DNA from: Solenopsis invicta
Taxonomy: Eukaryota > Arthropoda > Insecta > Hymenoptera > Formicidae
Direction of reading: 5' to 3'
Assembly (NCBI RefSeq): GCF_016802725.1
Contig: NC_052666.1
Location: forward strand, 1,738,501 to 1,802,500
Length of the DNA stretch: 64,000 nt
Shown here: positions 20,772-31,767 of the stretch, piece by piece
Layout: each line of letters opens with the position of its first letter
Position numbering within the stretch: position 1 is the stretch's first letter
Program-made: the position numbers and the translations under genes
The notes under the pieces: model-generated
Seen by the model: the letters and a program-made list of their open reading frames with translations, nothing else
The model's database searches: none
Told to the model about the DNA's origin: nothing

Positions 20772-22104
20772 TTACCGGATAGTTGTTTCTGACATTTTAA
20801 AAATCCTGTATACATCATCAGATGGTTTTAAATATGGTCCTGTATTTTTTAGTTCTGATAACAAAGGCATTTTATCACCGAATAATTGATTTTTACAAAA
20901 ATCACAAGTTATAATTTTATATAATTTATTACAAATATATCCTGCTATATATTGTACTATATTATCTATATATGGTGTGAGCTGCCAAAATGTGTTTATA
21001 TAATCATGCTCGAAAATGAGTGTTTCCTCATCAGAATTTTCTATTTTTTCGTTTGCTACGAGACACTTAAACATTTTTGAATTTGACGATACATGTAAAA
21101 TTTCTAAACTATCAGAAAGACAATTGCCGTTATCAAACTCTTTCAATTCATGCCTGATTAATAGACGTTTGTATGCACTTTTCAGTTGCAAAGCATTCGG
21201 GTTATTATTAAAACCATCACGATTTCGTATAGCACTAAAAAACGTCTCAAGAAAATCTGGAGACAATTTATATGTTAATAAATATATCATTCCTAAAGAT
21301 TTTAAACAATTAAATAAAGGAAAAATATTTCTTAAACACATAATTAGTCCAAGAAACCCAGTTTTTCTGTCTTTAATATGGGAATACCTGTTTCATCCTG
21401 TAACGTATTAATATAGTTTTCAAAATTCTTAACATGTATTTGTAATTGTGTATAATTTTCAGAAGTTAATGATTTGTTAAAATTATGCCGGGAAAATTTG
21501 TTTTTGCAATTTAATATATCACCCATGTTATTGAAGTTCAAACAGAAATCTGCAGTTGCTTTGCAATTAGCGAATTGATGTTTTATTGGAGGATCTGGTA
21601 ACATTAACAAAAACATGAATGATTTATATACACTTTCACTTAAAGTTTGTATTGCTAATTTAACATTCATTTTATTATTTTGAAAATTTATATGTTTGAC
21701 TACTGAGTTTGTTAGCAGCTTTTAAACCTTCTTTTTCTTGCAATTCGTGAAGATTAACTATATGACTCCATTCAATTTTTTCACCATTTGATGTTTGTAA
21801 AATCTTTTTGTCTCCTATAGCATTTCTCGCTAATTTGATCATATGACAAAAGTCAAAAAACACATAACATTTTTCTGATGTTACAGGATTTGTAAAATAT
21901 GGTTTAAAATCACTTTCATATGTAAAATTTGCACCCAAAGCAGTACACATGCTGATGTTACTTGAAGTATCATCAAAAGTAATAGAAAATACCTTACAAT
22001 TTATTTTATGTAATTGTTCAAATGCAAGCGTTAACAGATTCGAGCGTTCTGTGCCATTTAAGGATCTTATTAAAAAATATCCAATTGGGTATTACAGTAA
22101 AATT
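20772..22104 (-). pseudogene. P-element-like (THAP9-type) transposase, C-terminal half
   Basis: Read leftward from about 22104: PIGYFLIRSLNGTERS, then ITFDDTSSN, FFDFCHMIKLARNAIG, IEWSHIVNLHELQEKEG, KLAIQTLSESVYKS and, near 21240, YKLSPDFLETFFSAIRNRDG. It ends in a Cys-containing tail. These are the ordered landmarks of P-superfamily transposases (GTP-binding insertion followed by the C-terminal catalytic part). One stop precedes PIGYF, where TTTTATTTTAG just upstream could be an acceptor, and the frame changes between 21675 and 21670 and again near 21343. The N-terminal THAP and coiled-coil parts are absent on this strand. Confidence 0.85.
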
Positions 22105-24238
22105 ATCTAAAATAAAAAAAAGAATGTCAAATACAAAAAACGCATTAGCAACTTTAAAAAAAAATACGATAATAATGTTTTTGATTGCATTAATACAAAA
22201 TTAAATGATGTTACCAAAGCATTCATTAATTCCCAATTAGTGAATGCTTCACGTAAAAATACCGGAAAAAGATGGACAGAACAGGATAAAGCGTTTGCTT
22301 TATCAATGTATAAACGTGGTCCTCGTCTTTATAAATTTATGCGTGAATATTTTGAGCTGCCATCTCCGCGTAGTCTGCAACGCATTTTATCTCAAATTCC
22401 ATTTGAAATAGGAATAAACAAAGTCCTTTTGGATCAGTTAAAAATTAAGATAGACGAAATGCACGAACGAAATAGATATGCTTCACTAATTTTTGACGAA
22501 ATGTCTTTGAGCAAAGGTTTTCATTATGAAGCTCACAAACAAATTATTAGTGGTTACGAGGATTTAGGTGAATTAGGACGAACTGTAAATGCAGCTAATC
22601 ATGCGTTTGTTTTTGTATCGTAATTCGTGGTTTTGTATTTGATTCGTAGTATACGCAAATCGTGGAAACAAGTGGTAGCTTATTATTTTACTGCAAATAA
22701 CATATACTGCAATAATCTCAAATTTTTGATAAAACATATAATTGAACAGCTGCAGGATATTGGTATTAAAATCGAAGCTACAATTTGTGATCAAGGCTCA
22801 ACTCAACGAAGAGCCTTATTAGAATTGAGTCAAGAAAATAACGTTGGACAAACATCGTACACATTCATGGTTCAATCAGAAGAAATAGTAATCATTTTCG
22901 ATGTTTCCCATTTATTGAAGAACACACGCAATGCCTTACTCCGATCGGTTATAAAGTTTGATACACAAAGATGACACATAAAACTGCTAAATTTGAGTAT
23001 ATTTATAATGCTTTTAAAATTGATCAACAATTTCCATTTAAATTACTATATAAATTAAAAGAAAGCGACTTTAACTTTAAGGACTCATTTAAAAATAAAG
23101 GTACGAGTATCTGCACGCCAATTGAGCCGAAGTGTTGCAAATGCAATTAACGTTTGGTCGGTTAGTAACATGAATGATATGTTCCCAGCAGAGGCATTAC
23201 ATACGGCAGAATTTGTTGAACTCATTGATAATCTTTTCGATTTGTTAAATGGGTGGACCACATTACCGAAACACGGGAAGGTTTACAACTGTTGTTTGCG
23301 AAATAACTCACCTCATTTAGATTTATGGAATAAAGTTTTATTGCAATTACCAAAATGAGAATTATTTGATAAAGATACGTTACAAACACATATCAATTCA
23401 TCAAAGGTTGGGAAATAAGCATAAGATCGGTTATTGCATTATGGCATTCTTTACAAACGGTCGGTTTAAAATATTTAAATTTAAGGAATTTCAACCAAGA
23501 TTCTGTAGAAAATTTATTTTGCCAAATTCGACAGCACGGAATTTCGAATACTGCTCCTACATGCCATCAGTTTATAGCTGAGTTGAAAACTGTAGTATTA
23601 AATAATCTTTCTGGACCAATTACAAAAACAGCAAATTGTAAAGACGATTACACTGAAAATGTTTGTAGTTTTCATAATTTTATTAAAAATGTCACAATTA
23701 ATGATAAAAAAAATGCAGGTAATAAAAATGATGATTTTGAAAATATGATTGATTGCATTCCCGAATGGACGGAAAAATTAAACACTGATGCTGGTCAAGC
23801 TCTTAATTATGTATCCGGTTATATTTTTAAAAAAATTCTCATTCCCGGCAATTGTTCGCAATGTTGAGTTGATTTATTTGCTACAGAAAAATTACCACAT
23901 CACTTGTTCACTACTTTCAAAGAATACTCTCCTACTACCGATGCTCTAACGTATCCAAGTAATAAAGTAATTATACACTAGTACAAAATCTCCATGATAA
24001 ACTGTACAAATTTTGTGATATGAATGGTCATAAGAATAAACTTGAGTATATTTTTAAAGAGGCATTTTTCAAAAATTACGTGAGTACTTTTTGCTCAATT
24101 CACCGATGTGATAACATAATAGTTGATAAAAGTTTACCATTTTTAATGTTTAAATATGTTAAAGATAAACTTAAAAAAAAACCACAGCAATTAAGTTCTG
24201 ATCATTTTGGTAAAGTTAAACATTTTATGGTAGCATAG
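22105..24238 (+). pseudogene. P-element-like (THAP9-type) transposase, second copy, opposite strand
   Basis: Starts with a Lys-rich helix and INSQLVNASRKNTGKRW, then LYKFMREYFELPSPRSLQRI, LIFDEMSLSKGFHYEAHK and GYEDLGELGRTVNAANHAFV. After a break come WKQVVAYYF, ATICDQGS, FDVSHLLKNTRNALL, FVELIDNLFDLLNG, LNLRNFNQDSVENLFCQIRQ (in a shifted frame) and a Cys-rich end with NYVSGYIFKK. Multiple stops and shifts (22621, 22972, about 23360, 23865) kill it. It covers more of the protein than the minus-strand copy. The two differ enough in sequence to be separate elements rather than a recent inversion. Confidence 0.87.
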
Positions 24239-24290
24239 TGTTATTTGGTGAAATAATTTGCAATACCAAAAAAGTCATACGAATATACAT

Positions 24291-24720
24291 TAGGCAACTT
24301 ATAATAAAGACTGTTTCATTTTTATTGTCCTTGTCATATTTGTTATTTTCGTTTTGTGACAAGAAACTTTAATAATTTTGTTTCTTTTATTATATATTAT
24401 AAGTACAATTTCAAAAGGTATTAATATAGATTAATGTCAGTATTATTCTATGCACTTAGCATGTAGTGTTCTTATGATGTTCATTTAATAGTGATATTAT
24501 TGTTTATATTAAGCAACTAATAAAGAATGTTTTATTTTTATTGTCCTTGTCACATTTGTTATTTTTGTTCTGTGACATAAAACTTTGTAATAATTTGTAA
24601 TCGTTATAAATATTATAAGTACATTACAGTTTCAAAAAACATATATGATCGATGTTAGTATTCCATGCGCTTAGCAGTCAATGTTCCTATGATGTTCTTT
24701 TAATATGTTTAACAAAATTT
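24291..24720 (+). repeat. Two-copy direct tandem repeat of ~215 bp
   Basis: 24293-24510 and 24513-24715 share TTTTTATTGTCCTTGTCA, TTGTTATTTT, GTGACA(A/T)(G/A)AAACTTT, ATATTATAAGTACA and ATGCGCTTAGCA-type phrases in the same order. It lies just 3' of the P-like remnant and may be the element's subterminal region, duplicated. Confidence 0.7.
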
Positions 24721-24944
24721 ATTAATAACTTTTAAATGTAAGTTATGTCTGTAAGAATTTTAAGAATTTAATGTTATTACTGTATTTACATGTACGTCAA
24801 TCGTTACTGAATTGTTATATATGTATTTATATATATAACAAAAATAAAAGTGCCTTTTATTATTCATTTCTCTTGTTTTATTGTATTTACTGACCTAATA
24901 TTAATTTAAAAGCTTTGCAAAAGAATATTAATTCATACAGCTGT

Positions 24945-25066
24945 AATAGACGAGTTTATAAATTCATGGGTTGATCAATTGCATTAGGCGCAAATGCAAC
25001 TTCAATAAAAGCTCCATTTGCGCATAATGCGGTTGATCAATCGATGAATTATAAAACTCGCCTAAT
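24945..25066. repeat. 120-bp fold-back element
   Basis: Arms of about 47 bp (GACGAGTTTATAAATTCATG and its inverted counterpart ending AAAACTCGCC) enclose about 20 nt. The arms share TTGATCAA and a GCGCAAA end. It may be a small MITE or the palindromic end of the P-like element. No target duplication was resolved. Confidence 0.65.
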
Positions 25067-25832
25067 ATCTCAACTAATAAATAACAAGATTACTTGTAAG
25101 TTACCACATGAGAACAATTCAGTATTTAGTACACGTGCCACCCCACTAGGATCGTGGCAGTCACTTGTTTCCCTTTCTTTCAAGACGGAATCGACATTTC
25201 TCTTTGTATATGTTCTGTGGTAATAAGTGTCTCACAATAAGTATTGTATGACATACATGTATCTCTTCTCTGAAGTTGTCTGTCTTGTGAATCATTGACA
25301 TCTCGTAAATTTTGACAATTTATTATAATTATTTTTAATATCCTGTAATATTTTTATATGATTATGACATGTATAATGCATATACTAATTTATATTTAAA
25401 TAATTTCAATTAATAAAGCATTTCAATATCATCGTAATTACTTCAATGTAATAACAAGTTTACAAAAGTGCAAGAGCATCAACTGTCATTGTATCGTCAC
25501 TGAGCGCGCGATCTTTAGACTACATGATTTGCCTACTGTAAATACTTCTCATTTGAAAAGTATTATAGCCTCGATATTTTTGTATTAGGATTTTTGTCTT
25601 ATTTTTATGTAAAGAATCTCGTAGCGTATTCAGTGTTAGGTATTTTTGAAACACCCTGTATAAACAAAATACATAATTGTAGTTTAAATTTATTAATTAA
25701 CAATTTATAATAATAATACATATAAATTCCATTTTACAAAACATTTTAATTAAATATTATGTATCATTGTTGTTTCTGTAAAAAGAACGTACAATATAAT
25801 GTAACTAATTTGTTCATAATTAAATTTTTCCT
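25067..25832. other. Spacer 3' of gene 2
   Basis: AT-rich. A CACCCTGTATA phrase at 25657 resembles DNA-transposon ends, but no partner end was found. Nothing else recognised. Confidence 0.4.
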
Positions 25833-28800
25833 TTACGTTTCAGTACTATGAGCAAGATTAAGACGCTGTGAGACTTGCTGTTGATTAATGGAATCCATTT
25901 CTTGCATAGGTCCCGTACCTAATGTCGATGTGGTAGTAATACTTGAGGATATTCTATCATTATACATTGAACTTTTACCAAATAAACCGCTGTTCTGCCC
26001 GCCGTATCGTTTTAGCAGCTGTTGCTTTATCTTGTTCGTACGTACAAATATGAAAAAAATAATGAGACCTTGCAAGCTATTCAACATATTAGCGAGATAC
26101 CAAATATATGACGGCACAGAATTGATCAACCATGCTAGTATCTCTATAATCCAACTTATTCCCATCACTATAAACAGCTTCAGGTACATTTTAAACCTGT
26201 GAGCAAGCATATTTTTATATTATGTATATTGCAAAAGATAGTTAAAAATAAATTTGTAATCATCATTTTTATAACACAACTTGAAATGCTTCTGTGGTCG
26301 CAGCTTGTTCTTTGTGCTTGTTTTTATTTGTGTGATTTTATATAATAAGTATTCCTCAAATTCAATGAACTACGCGCCGAATTGTTTTTTCAGTCATAAC
26401 ACAGCTCTATATTGAACAAGTTAGGTAATATCACGTATTATTAAAATTGAAATTAATATTAACACTTTCCCTCCCTGAAAAACTGTAAAGAATTTATTGC
26501 GAAAAATATCATCTCAGCCAGGGTTCGAACCTGGGACCTCCCGAATCTCCGGTACGGATGTCTTAGTTAACTGAGGCTGTGATGATATGTCTCGCAATAA
26601 TCGACTATGAGTCATATAAAAAAAAACAAGCACGAAGATCTAGCTGCGACCGTAGAAAGCATTTTAAGTTGTGTTGTTTCATTAACGGTCAAATATCTCT
26701 CACCATTTTTATGTTAGAAATCTTCAAAATTTTGTTTAAAAAATAAAAAAAGCGTTATTGAACTTTCTAAGTCATAAAGATGAATAACTATATGAAAATG
26801 TTTAAAAACAATTATCTTGTTAAAAATAAAGATAAATTGATATTATGAATCTATATTTGTAAAGACATCTATTTTTTTCATTAAGAAAATAACGTACAGG
26901 TATATAATTGAAAGTATTAATATCATATGATACACTTACATATGATAATCATATTATATATATATATATATATATGTCTATATATATGTCTATATAATGA
27001 TATTTATGCAATAATTATTTTATTTTGCCTTAGAATGGTAAGCATCGATGAATTGCACATCATGCAGATTTCTAAAGAAATACATCGAATAACACTGATT
27101 TTTTCAACATACCTTTGCTTATTTTCATTGTGACACTTGCTCTCCGACTGTCTCAGCTGTTTGGCTGCACGTACATTTTGATACCTAATTGATAGTGCTA
27201 TAGCGATAAAGAAACCAATATTAATAATAATAGTAGCACTCATGGGTATATGAAAATATATCGTTTTTGCCCAATTCCCTGAAACAAAAAAAATTTTTTT
27301 ACATTACGCGTTAATACACGTAGATATGTTCATTATTTTAATTGAAAGTTGTTAAAACCAAGCGAAACTTTTCAGTTTCATGTTCGGCTAACATTAGTTA
27401 ATATTAGTAGAGAATTCTTTGCCAATGTCACGTACCACCGAACCAAAATTTTTTCGTACATATTTGTGGCTTCAAATCTTTTGATATTTCAACAACATTA
27501 TCTGCAATGGCACAAATAATGTTAAGGATCAACGGAATTCCCCACGCATAAATGGAATACATTAAAAACTTTTTTTTCTCTTGCCACATACTTGTTTGAT
27601 AAGAACGGAGCCCTCTGCAAAATATAATTTATATTTAATTATCAATTATTAATCAATATATAGGGGAGACCGGGGCTATTCGGAAGACTTTTTTTTCTTT
27701 TGCGTCTTCTGAGTCCTAGATTCATTAAAAAAAAGTTGGACAGTTTGAAAGGTTGAACTTCCCCTTTACAATGCCATTATAGATAGGACACGGAAATGTA
27801 CTTCCTTTGAAGTACGTATAAAAATATCGACCAATGTCAAATATTTCGAATAGCCCCGAGCCTGGAAGAAAGCTAGTTCGAAAATATTCTGAAATTTACG
27901 TTTTAAGATGAAAAAAATGTAAAAAAGTCATTGTTAAGACTTTGTTTTATTCAGAAAAGGATATATTGTATTATGAAGAAATGTTACATACAATAAAAGA
28001 ATACAAGTACACAATAAAGAATTTTATTGCTTTAGCGTTTTTGGAACAAGTCAGGGACAATTCGTATTTCGTATAATTATATCTGTTGAGTATTGAATTG
28101 TGTATTTTAGTACATAGAACGCAAATATAAAAGAGAAAAATCGTCCAAACAACGATTCGACGTTTCGTGTTTTGAATAGCCCAGACATCAACTGTGCGCA
28201 TTATTGTGTATGATCGACAAAAAAGACATCACACAGCAAAAAGTAAACACGAAAGGTTTCAAATACATTCAATTTGAATACGATACATTCAAAGTTCTCA
28301 AAAAGAACCTTATTTATCTGACTCAAATTTCAAAGAAATGCTAACAATTAGAAATTACTTCGACTGTCGCAGAATACATTTTTCACTACGACTTCAATAT
28401 GACGCCGATACCAACGAAACTTTGTTTGTTGGCAGCACCGTTACATTAGGACGCGTTTATAGTATTTAAAGTAAGTTTTTAATATGCACCCATAAAAAGA
28501 TATTACCATTTTTTTTAATTGCCCCCGTCTCCCGAATTGCCCCGGTCTCCACTAAATTTAAAAACAAAAACATTGTTGTATTTAATTTCTAGCAAGACAA
28601 TAATCATAAAAACATATATACAATATGTATGTGTATCAAATAGAGGAGAAGGGGATAATATGGCACCCATTTTCATTTTATTGAAAAACTTTGTTTATAA
28701 TTAATATTTTCTATTGAAACTTAAACGATTACATTCATTAAAGTACTGTTTGACCGATTCTAGACTCAAAATAATGAAATATTTATTATTTAGAACGTGA

Positions 28801-31767
28801 TTTATAAAAATCTAATGCACTGTATAATCAGTGGAAGAAAAAAAGTGGTTGTAATATGTCTATCTGTAAAAATCATTTAAAAAAATTAGTTTACTTTAAA
28901 AGAAACACAGTGCCTTGTTACAAAATTATATATTTTTATGGGTGGGGTGTTATTTTTCGCAATAAATTTCTTTACAGTTTTTTCAGGGGGGAATGGGTAT
29001 ATAGATGCAAATCAGCATCAATTATTATATTAAATTAATTAATTTAATAAAAGTCGTGATATTACTAATTCTTATTCGACATACTGTGTTATGTCCGGAA
29101 AAAATTCGGCGCACATTCTGGTTGAATTCGAAGAAGTACTACTGTGTCCAAAAAGTAAGGTGACATTGCATTTATTTCGAAAATTCTTTATTTATTCTTG
29201 CAAATCAATTTCGTCCCCTTCAAAGTAATCCCCCCCTGATATAATACACTTATTCCAACGGATTTTCCAATCTTCGAAACAGTTGTAATAATCGATTTCA
29301 GGAATGGCCTTTAGCTCCTTCTTCGCAGCGGCTTGAATCTCTTCTATCGACTCGAAACGGTGTCCCCGGAGTTTGCTGAATAGCCAGAAGTCGCATGGAG
29401 CCAAATCAGGTGAATACGGTGGTTGTGGAACGATATTAGTCGAGTTTTTGGTTAAAAAATCACGGTCCAAAAACATATTTGTAATATATATTTTCAATTT
29501 TCTGTTATTTAGAATTTTTCTGATTTAGAACTTTCCTGCGTTCAGAAGCTTTAGAAGTACCATTGGAAATTTCATTAAAAATATTATTTTATCCCTGTTT
29601 AACATTAAACGGCAAGCATAAAATGATGTCTCTAATGTTTCTAACACCGCTCTTTAAAATGACAATCAATTTATCGAAGAAATAATTCGATATAAAAATT
29701 TCACTTAAAAAACCATATTAATAATATTCCATGTTATTGTTTTAACTTTGTATAATTCGAAATGTATACGGCCGAATAAAAAGATAAATAACAAAAAAAC
29801 ACTCGAGTGTATATACCTACGTGTGATAATGCACTCAAGTTTAAGAATAATGAGGAAGTATATGTAATTAAAGATTAAAAGTGTACCTTGGACCTTGAAA
29901 AAGTTTAGAAGTTCTCAAAAATAAAAATGCCTTATAACAATTGTCAGTCATTATGTATTGGCATATTATCATCACTAAAAAACGGCGGGCTACTAAACGA
30001 ATAACTCAATAAGCAATTGTTAGAATACGTCACCTATTAACGGAAATAATAGGGGTAGCCATATTGTCGACAGTAGGCATAACACCCTCTTTTCCTCTAT
30101 ATATGTTCTTAATGGACATATGTGTATTGGTTCTGCAGACGCGAATAAATTATCCTATCTAAATTGAGAATAGAACTAGGTTTCTTTTTACAGTTTTTGT
30201 TTGATCAATTTTATTATTTGAATATTTTGTTTCAATCCATTTAAGAAATATAAAAGTCGTTAACGTCATTATTACTTAGTGGAACTGAGTATTATAATAT
30301 TTACATAAAATCGCAGAGATTAACGAATGTTTAAAAGATGCTTTTTAGACATCTTTTAAACATGCGTGTTGCTTACAATTAATGTAGAATTCATATATAT
30401 TGCTTACCTGAATTTCCACCAAATGTCGAAGCATATTACATTTGACCAGAAAAAAGTCGATAAAAAAGAGAAATTCAAAATATATGCTGAAAGAATCAAA
30501 TAGATAATGTATTAATCACCAAGTACGTATTTAAAATATCAATCAAGTTTATAATTATTGCTAAATTTGTCCGTAACATTTTTTATTAAATTATCAGAAA
30601 GAAACAGAAATACGGGAAACAAATTTACTAATTACTTTAAACATGCTGCTATAATATAAAAATTACATTACTGTATTATTACATATAGTTTATGGATGCT
30701 GTACCTAATATAATGCAACATCTTTTGTCATTAACTGGTTGTAATTCGGAAACTTGTTGACCACAATACATAATTATATATGCGATAAATAATGAGGCTA
30801 TGTATGCACGCAATGTATAGCCATGCATGTTTTGGAGCTCTGGTAATATGGAATATACCACGAACGTCACCAGCAGGAACGGCAAAGATACTAGGAGACA
30901 CGCGGATACGTATATCGGATACAATCTCTTCCGATACATTTTCTGATTATTGCAGACCATTACTTCATAAATCTTTAAATTAAAACTGGCTAAGCAGTAA
31001 GACGTCGGTGAAATTAATTTGCCAGAGCTTTGGTGCAAAGAGCCATTAGAGAGAAAATGGTATTTATTTTTATGAAGCATACTTTTTTCTAATTCTTGTG
31101 AAAGGCATGGATCGTGGAAAGTCACGGAAAATACTGGGTCATCGGGACAGTCCTTGTATTTGCATATCTTTGGCAAATGGTAAGTACCACTTTCATTAGC
31201 AACGCATTTGCCCGTTATCATCATGAAATGACGGGCAGGACAACAGAGCTGAACACAAGTAATGTTGTGACACATTTTATGTGAAACAATTTTAATACTT
31301 TCTGGAATTTTATTGTTTTTATTGCAATTTCTGTTTTCATACGATGTGGAATCGCTTTCTTTTTCAATTCTGGAGAAATTCTTAATTTCTTTTATGGAAT
31401 TATTGATGCCTATAGAATTCGCGGCAGACTCCATAGAAATCTGATTGCCTTCTTTGCAATCTTTTATGATAGACCTGCGAGACTCACATTGCCATTTCGA
31501 ATCATCATCTTTTCTGTCGTTCTTTGTAGAATTAATATAGGACCCATATTCCATTTTGTTGTCATTCTTGATAAAACTTTCACTTGATATACATCGTGTT
31601 GACTTTATCTTGTTGTTTCGATATTTCATAGAGTTTACGAAGAGATCATACTGCACCGTCGAACTGTCGCTTTGGTTATCGCCATTCGTTGAATTTTCTT
31701 GAGTCTCTGAGGATGAAGCAACAAACAGAAGCACGAAACACCAAAGTACCTTACTTGGTATATACAT
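25833..31767 (-). CDS. Methuselah-like GPCR gene 2, intact, five coding exons
   Basis: A secretin-type (class B) seven-transmembrane receptor of the insect Methuselah family, at the plasma membrane. Exons: 31767-30705, 30486-30408, 27614-27436, 27278-27113 and 26196-25833, all with GT-AG borders. They total 1851 nt, exactly in frame (616 residues). Residues 1-20 are a signal peptide. The ectodomain to about 270 is Asn/Ser-rich with many N-x-S/T sites and the Cys-rich CVQLCCPARHF...GKC motif. TM1 is LYPIYVSACLLVSLPFLLVT, TM2 follows LRAYIASLF, TM3 is FFWSNVICFDIWW, TM4 is FLMYSIYAWGIPLIL, TM5 is PMSATIIINIGFF, TM6 is LFIVMGISWIIEILAW and TM7 is IWYLANMLNSLQGLIIFF. A 50-residue cytoplasmic tail ends at 25833. 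Ligand unknown. Intron 2 (2.8 kb) is packed with transposons. Confidence 0.92.
26273..26675 (-). mobile_element. TIR element enclosing a tRNA-like module, in intron 4
   Basis: Ends are inverted repeats of about 53 bp (CACAACTT...GGTCGCAGCT...TGTGCTTGTTTTT), roughly 85% identical. Between them the minus strand carries a tRNA-like segment (26509-26586) and then a body shared with the repeats at 2690 and 28940. The body copies elsewhere lack the tRNA-like head. No target duplication is obvious. It could be a MITE that captured a tRNA-derived SINE, or a SINE whose tail was duplicated in inverted orientation upstream. Confidence 0.65.
26509..26586 (-). ncRNA. tRNA-like module (pseudo-tRNA / SINE head)
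   Basis: Contains CAGTTAACTAAGA, similar to an A box, and GGTTCGAACCC, a perfect B box. The T stem is CCAGG/CCTGG. An extended outer stem ATCATC/GATGAT plus CAG/CTG closes it, and TTTTT follows 3 nt after the 3' end as a possible Pol III stop. The acceptor stem is not a normal tRNA end and the anticodon arm is poor, so it is not a functional tRNA. Confidence 0.55.
26945..26998. repeat. (AT)n / ATATGTCT microsatellite
   Basis: AT run followed by two ATATATGTCT units in intron 4 of gene 2, just beyond the exon 4 donor. Confidence 0.8.
27663..28552. mobile_element. 890-bp TIR element in intron 2 of gene 2
   Basis: The left end GGGGAGACCGGGGCTATTCG and inverted right end GTGGAGACCGGGGCAATTCG are flanked by TA on both sides (27661-27662, 28553-28554). 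The inside is AT-rich, with an internal GAATAGCCCCGAGCC echo of the end at about 27848 and no transposase. The largest open frame (28201-27971, minus) has no recognisable domain. A non-autonomous Tc1/mariner-like element is the best reading. Confidence 0.8.
28940..29140 (+). repeat. Dispersed repeat, second copy of the tRNA-like family body
   Basis: Matches 2730-2905 nearly throughout (GCAATAAATTTCTTTACA, TTCAGGGGGG, TTAAATTAATTAATTTAATA, TATTCGACATACTGTGTTA). It is cut at 29140 by the mariner fragment. Confidence 0.7.
29143..29480 (-). mobile_element. mariner transposon, 3'-terminal fragment
   Basis: Begins with the terminal sequence CTGTGTCCAAAAAGTAAGGT next to TA (29141-29142). On the minus strand it carries the transposase C terminus: PQPPYSPDLAPCDFWLFSKL (the third catalytic Asp of the mariner D,D34D triad lies in APCDFWLF), then RFESIEEIQAAA, RWNKCIISGGDYFEGDEIDL and stop. 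The coding sequence is open for about 96 residues, but the N-terminal two thirds and the other terminal repeat are missing. It ends at the boundary with the 0.5-kb repeat near 29480. Confidence 0.88.
29475..29965 (-). repeat. Dispersed 0.5-kb repeat, inverted copy
   Basis: Inverted counterpart of 14495-14995. It lies between the mariner fragment and exon 2 of gene 2. No open frame. Confidence 0.7.

Noticed and set aside
26509..26586. A functional tRNA gene
   Set aside because: The B box is perfect, but the outer stem is extended and mismatched, the anticodon arm is poor, and it sits inside a TIR repeat. It was called tRNA-like instead.
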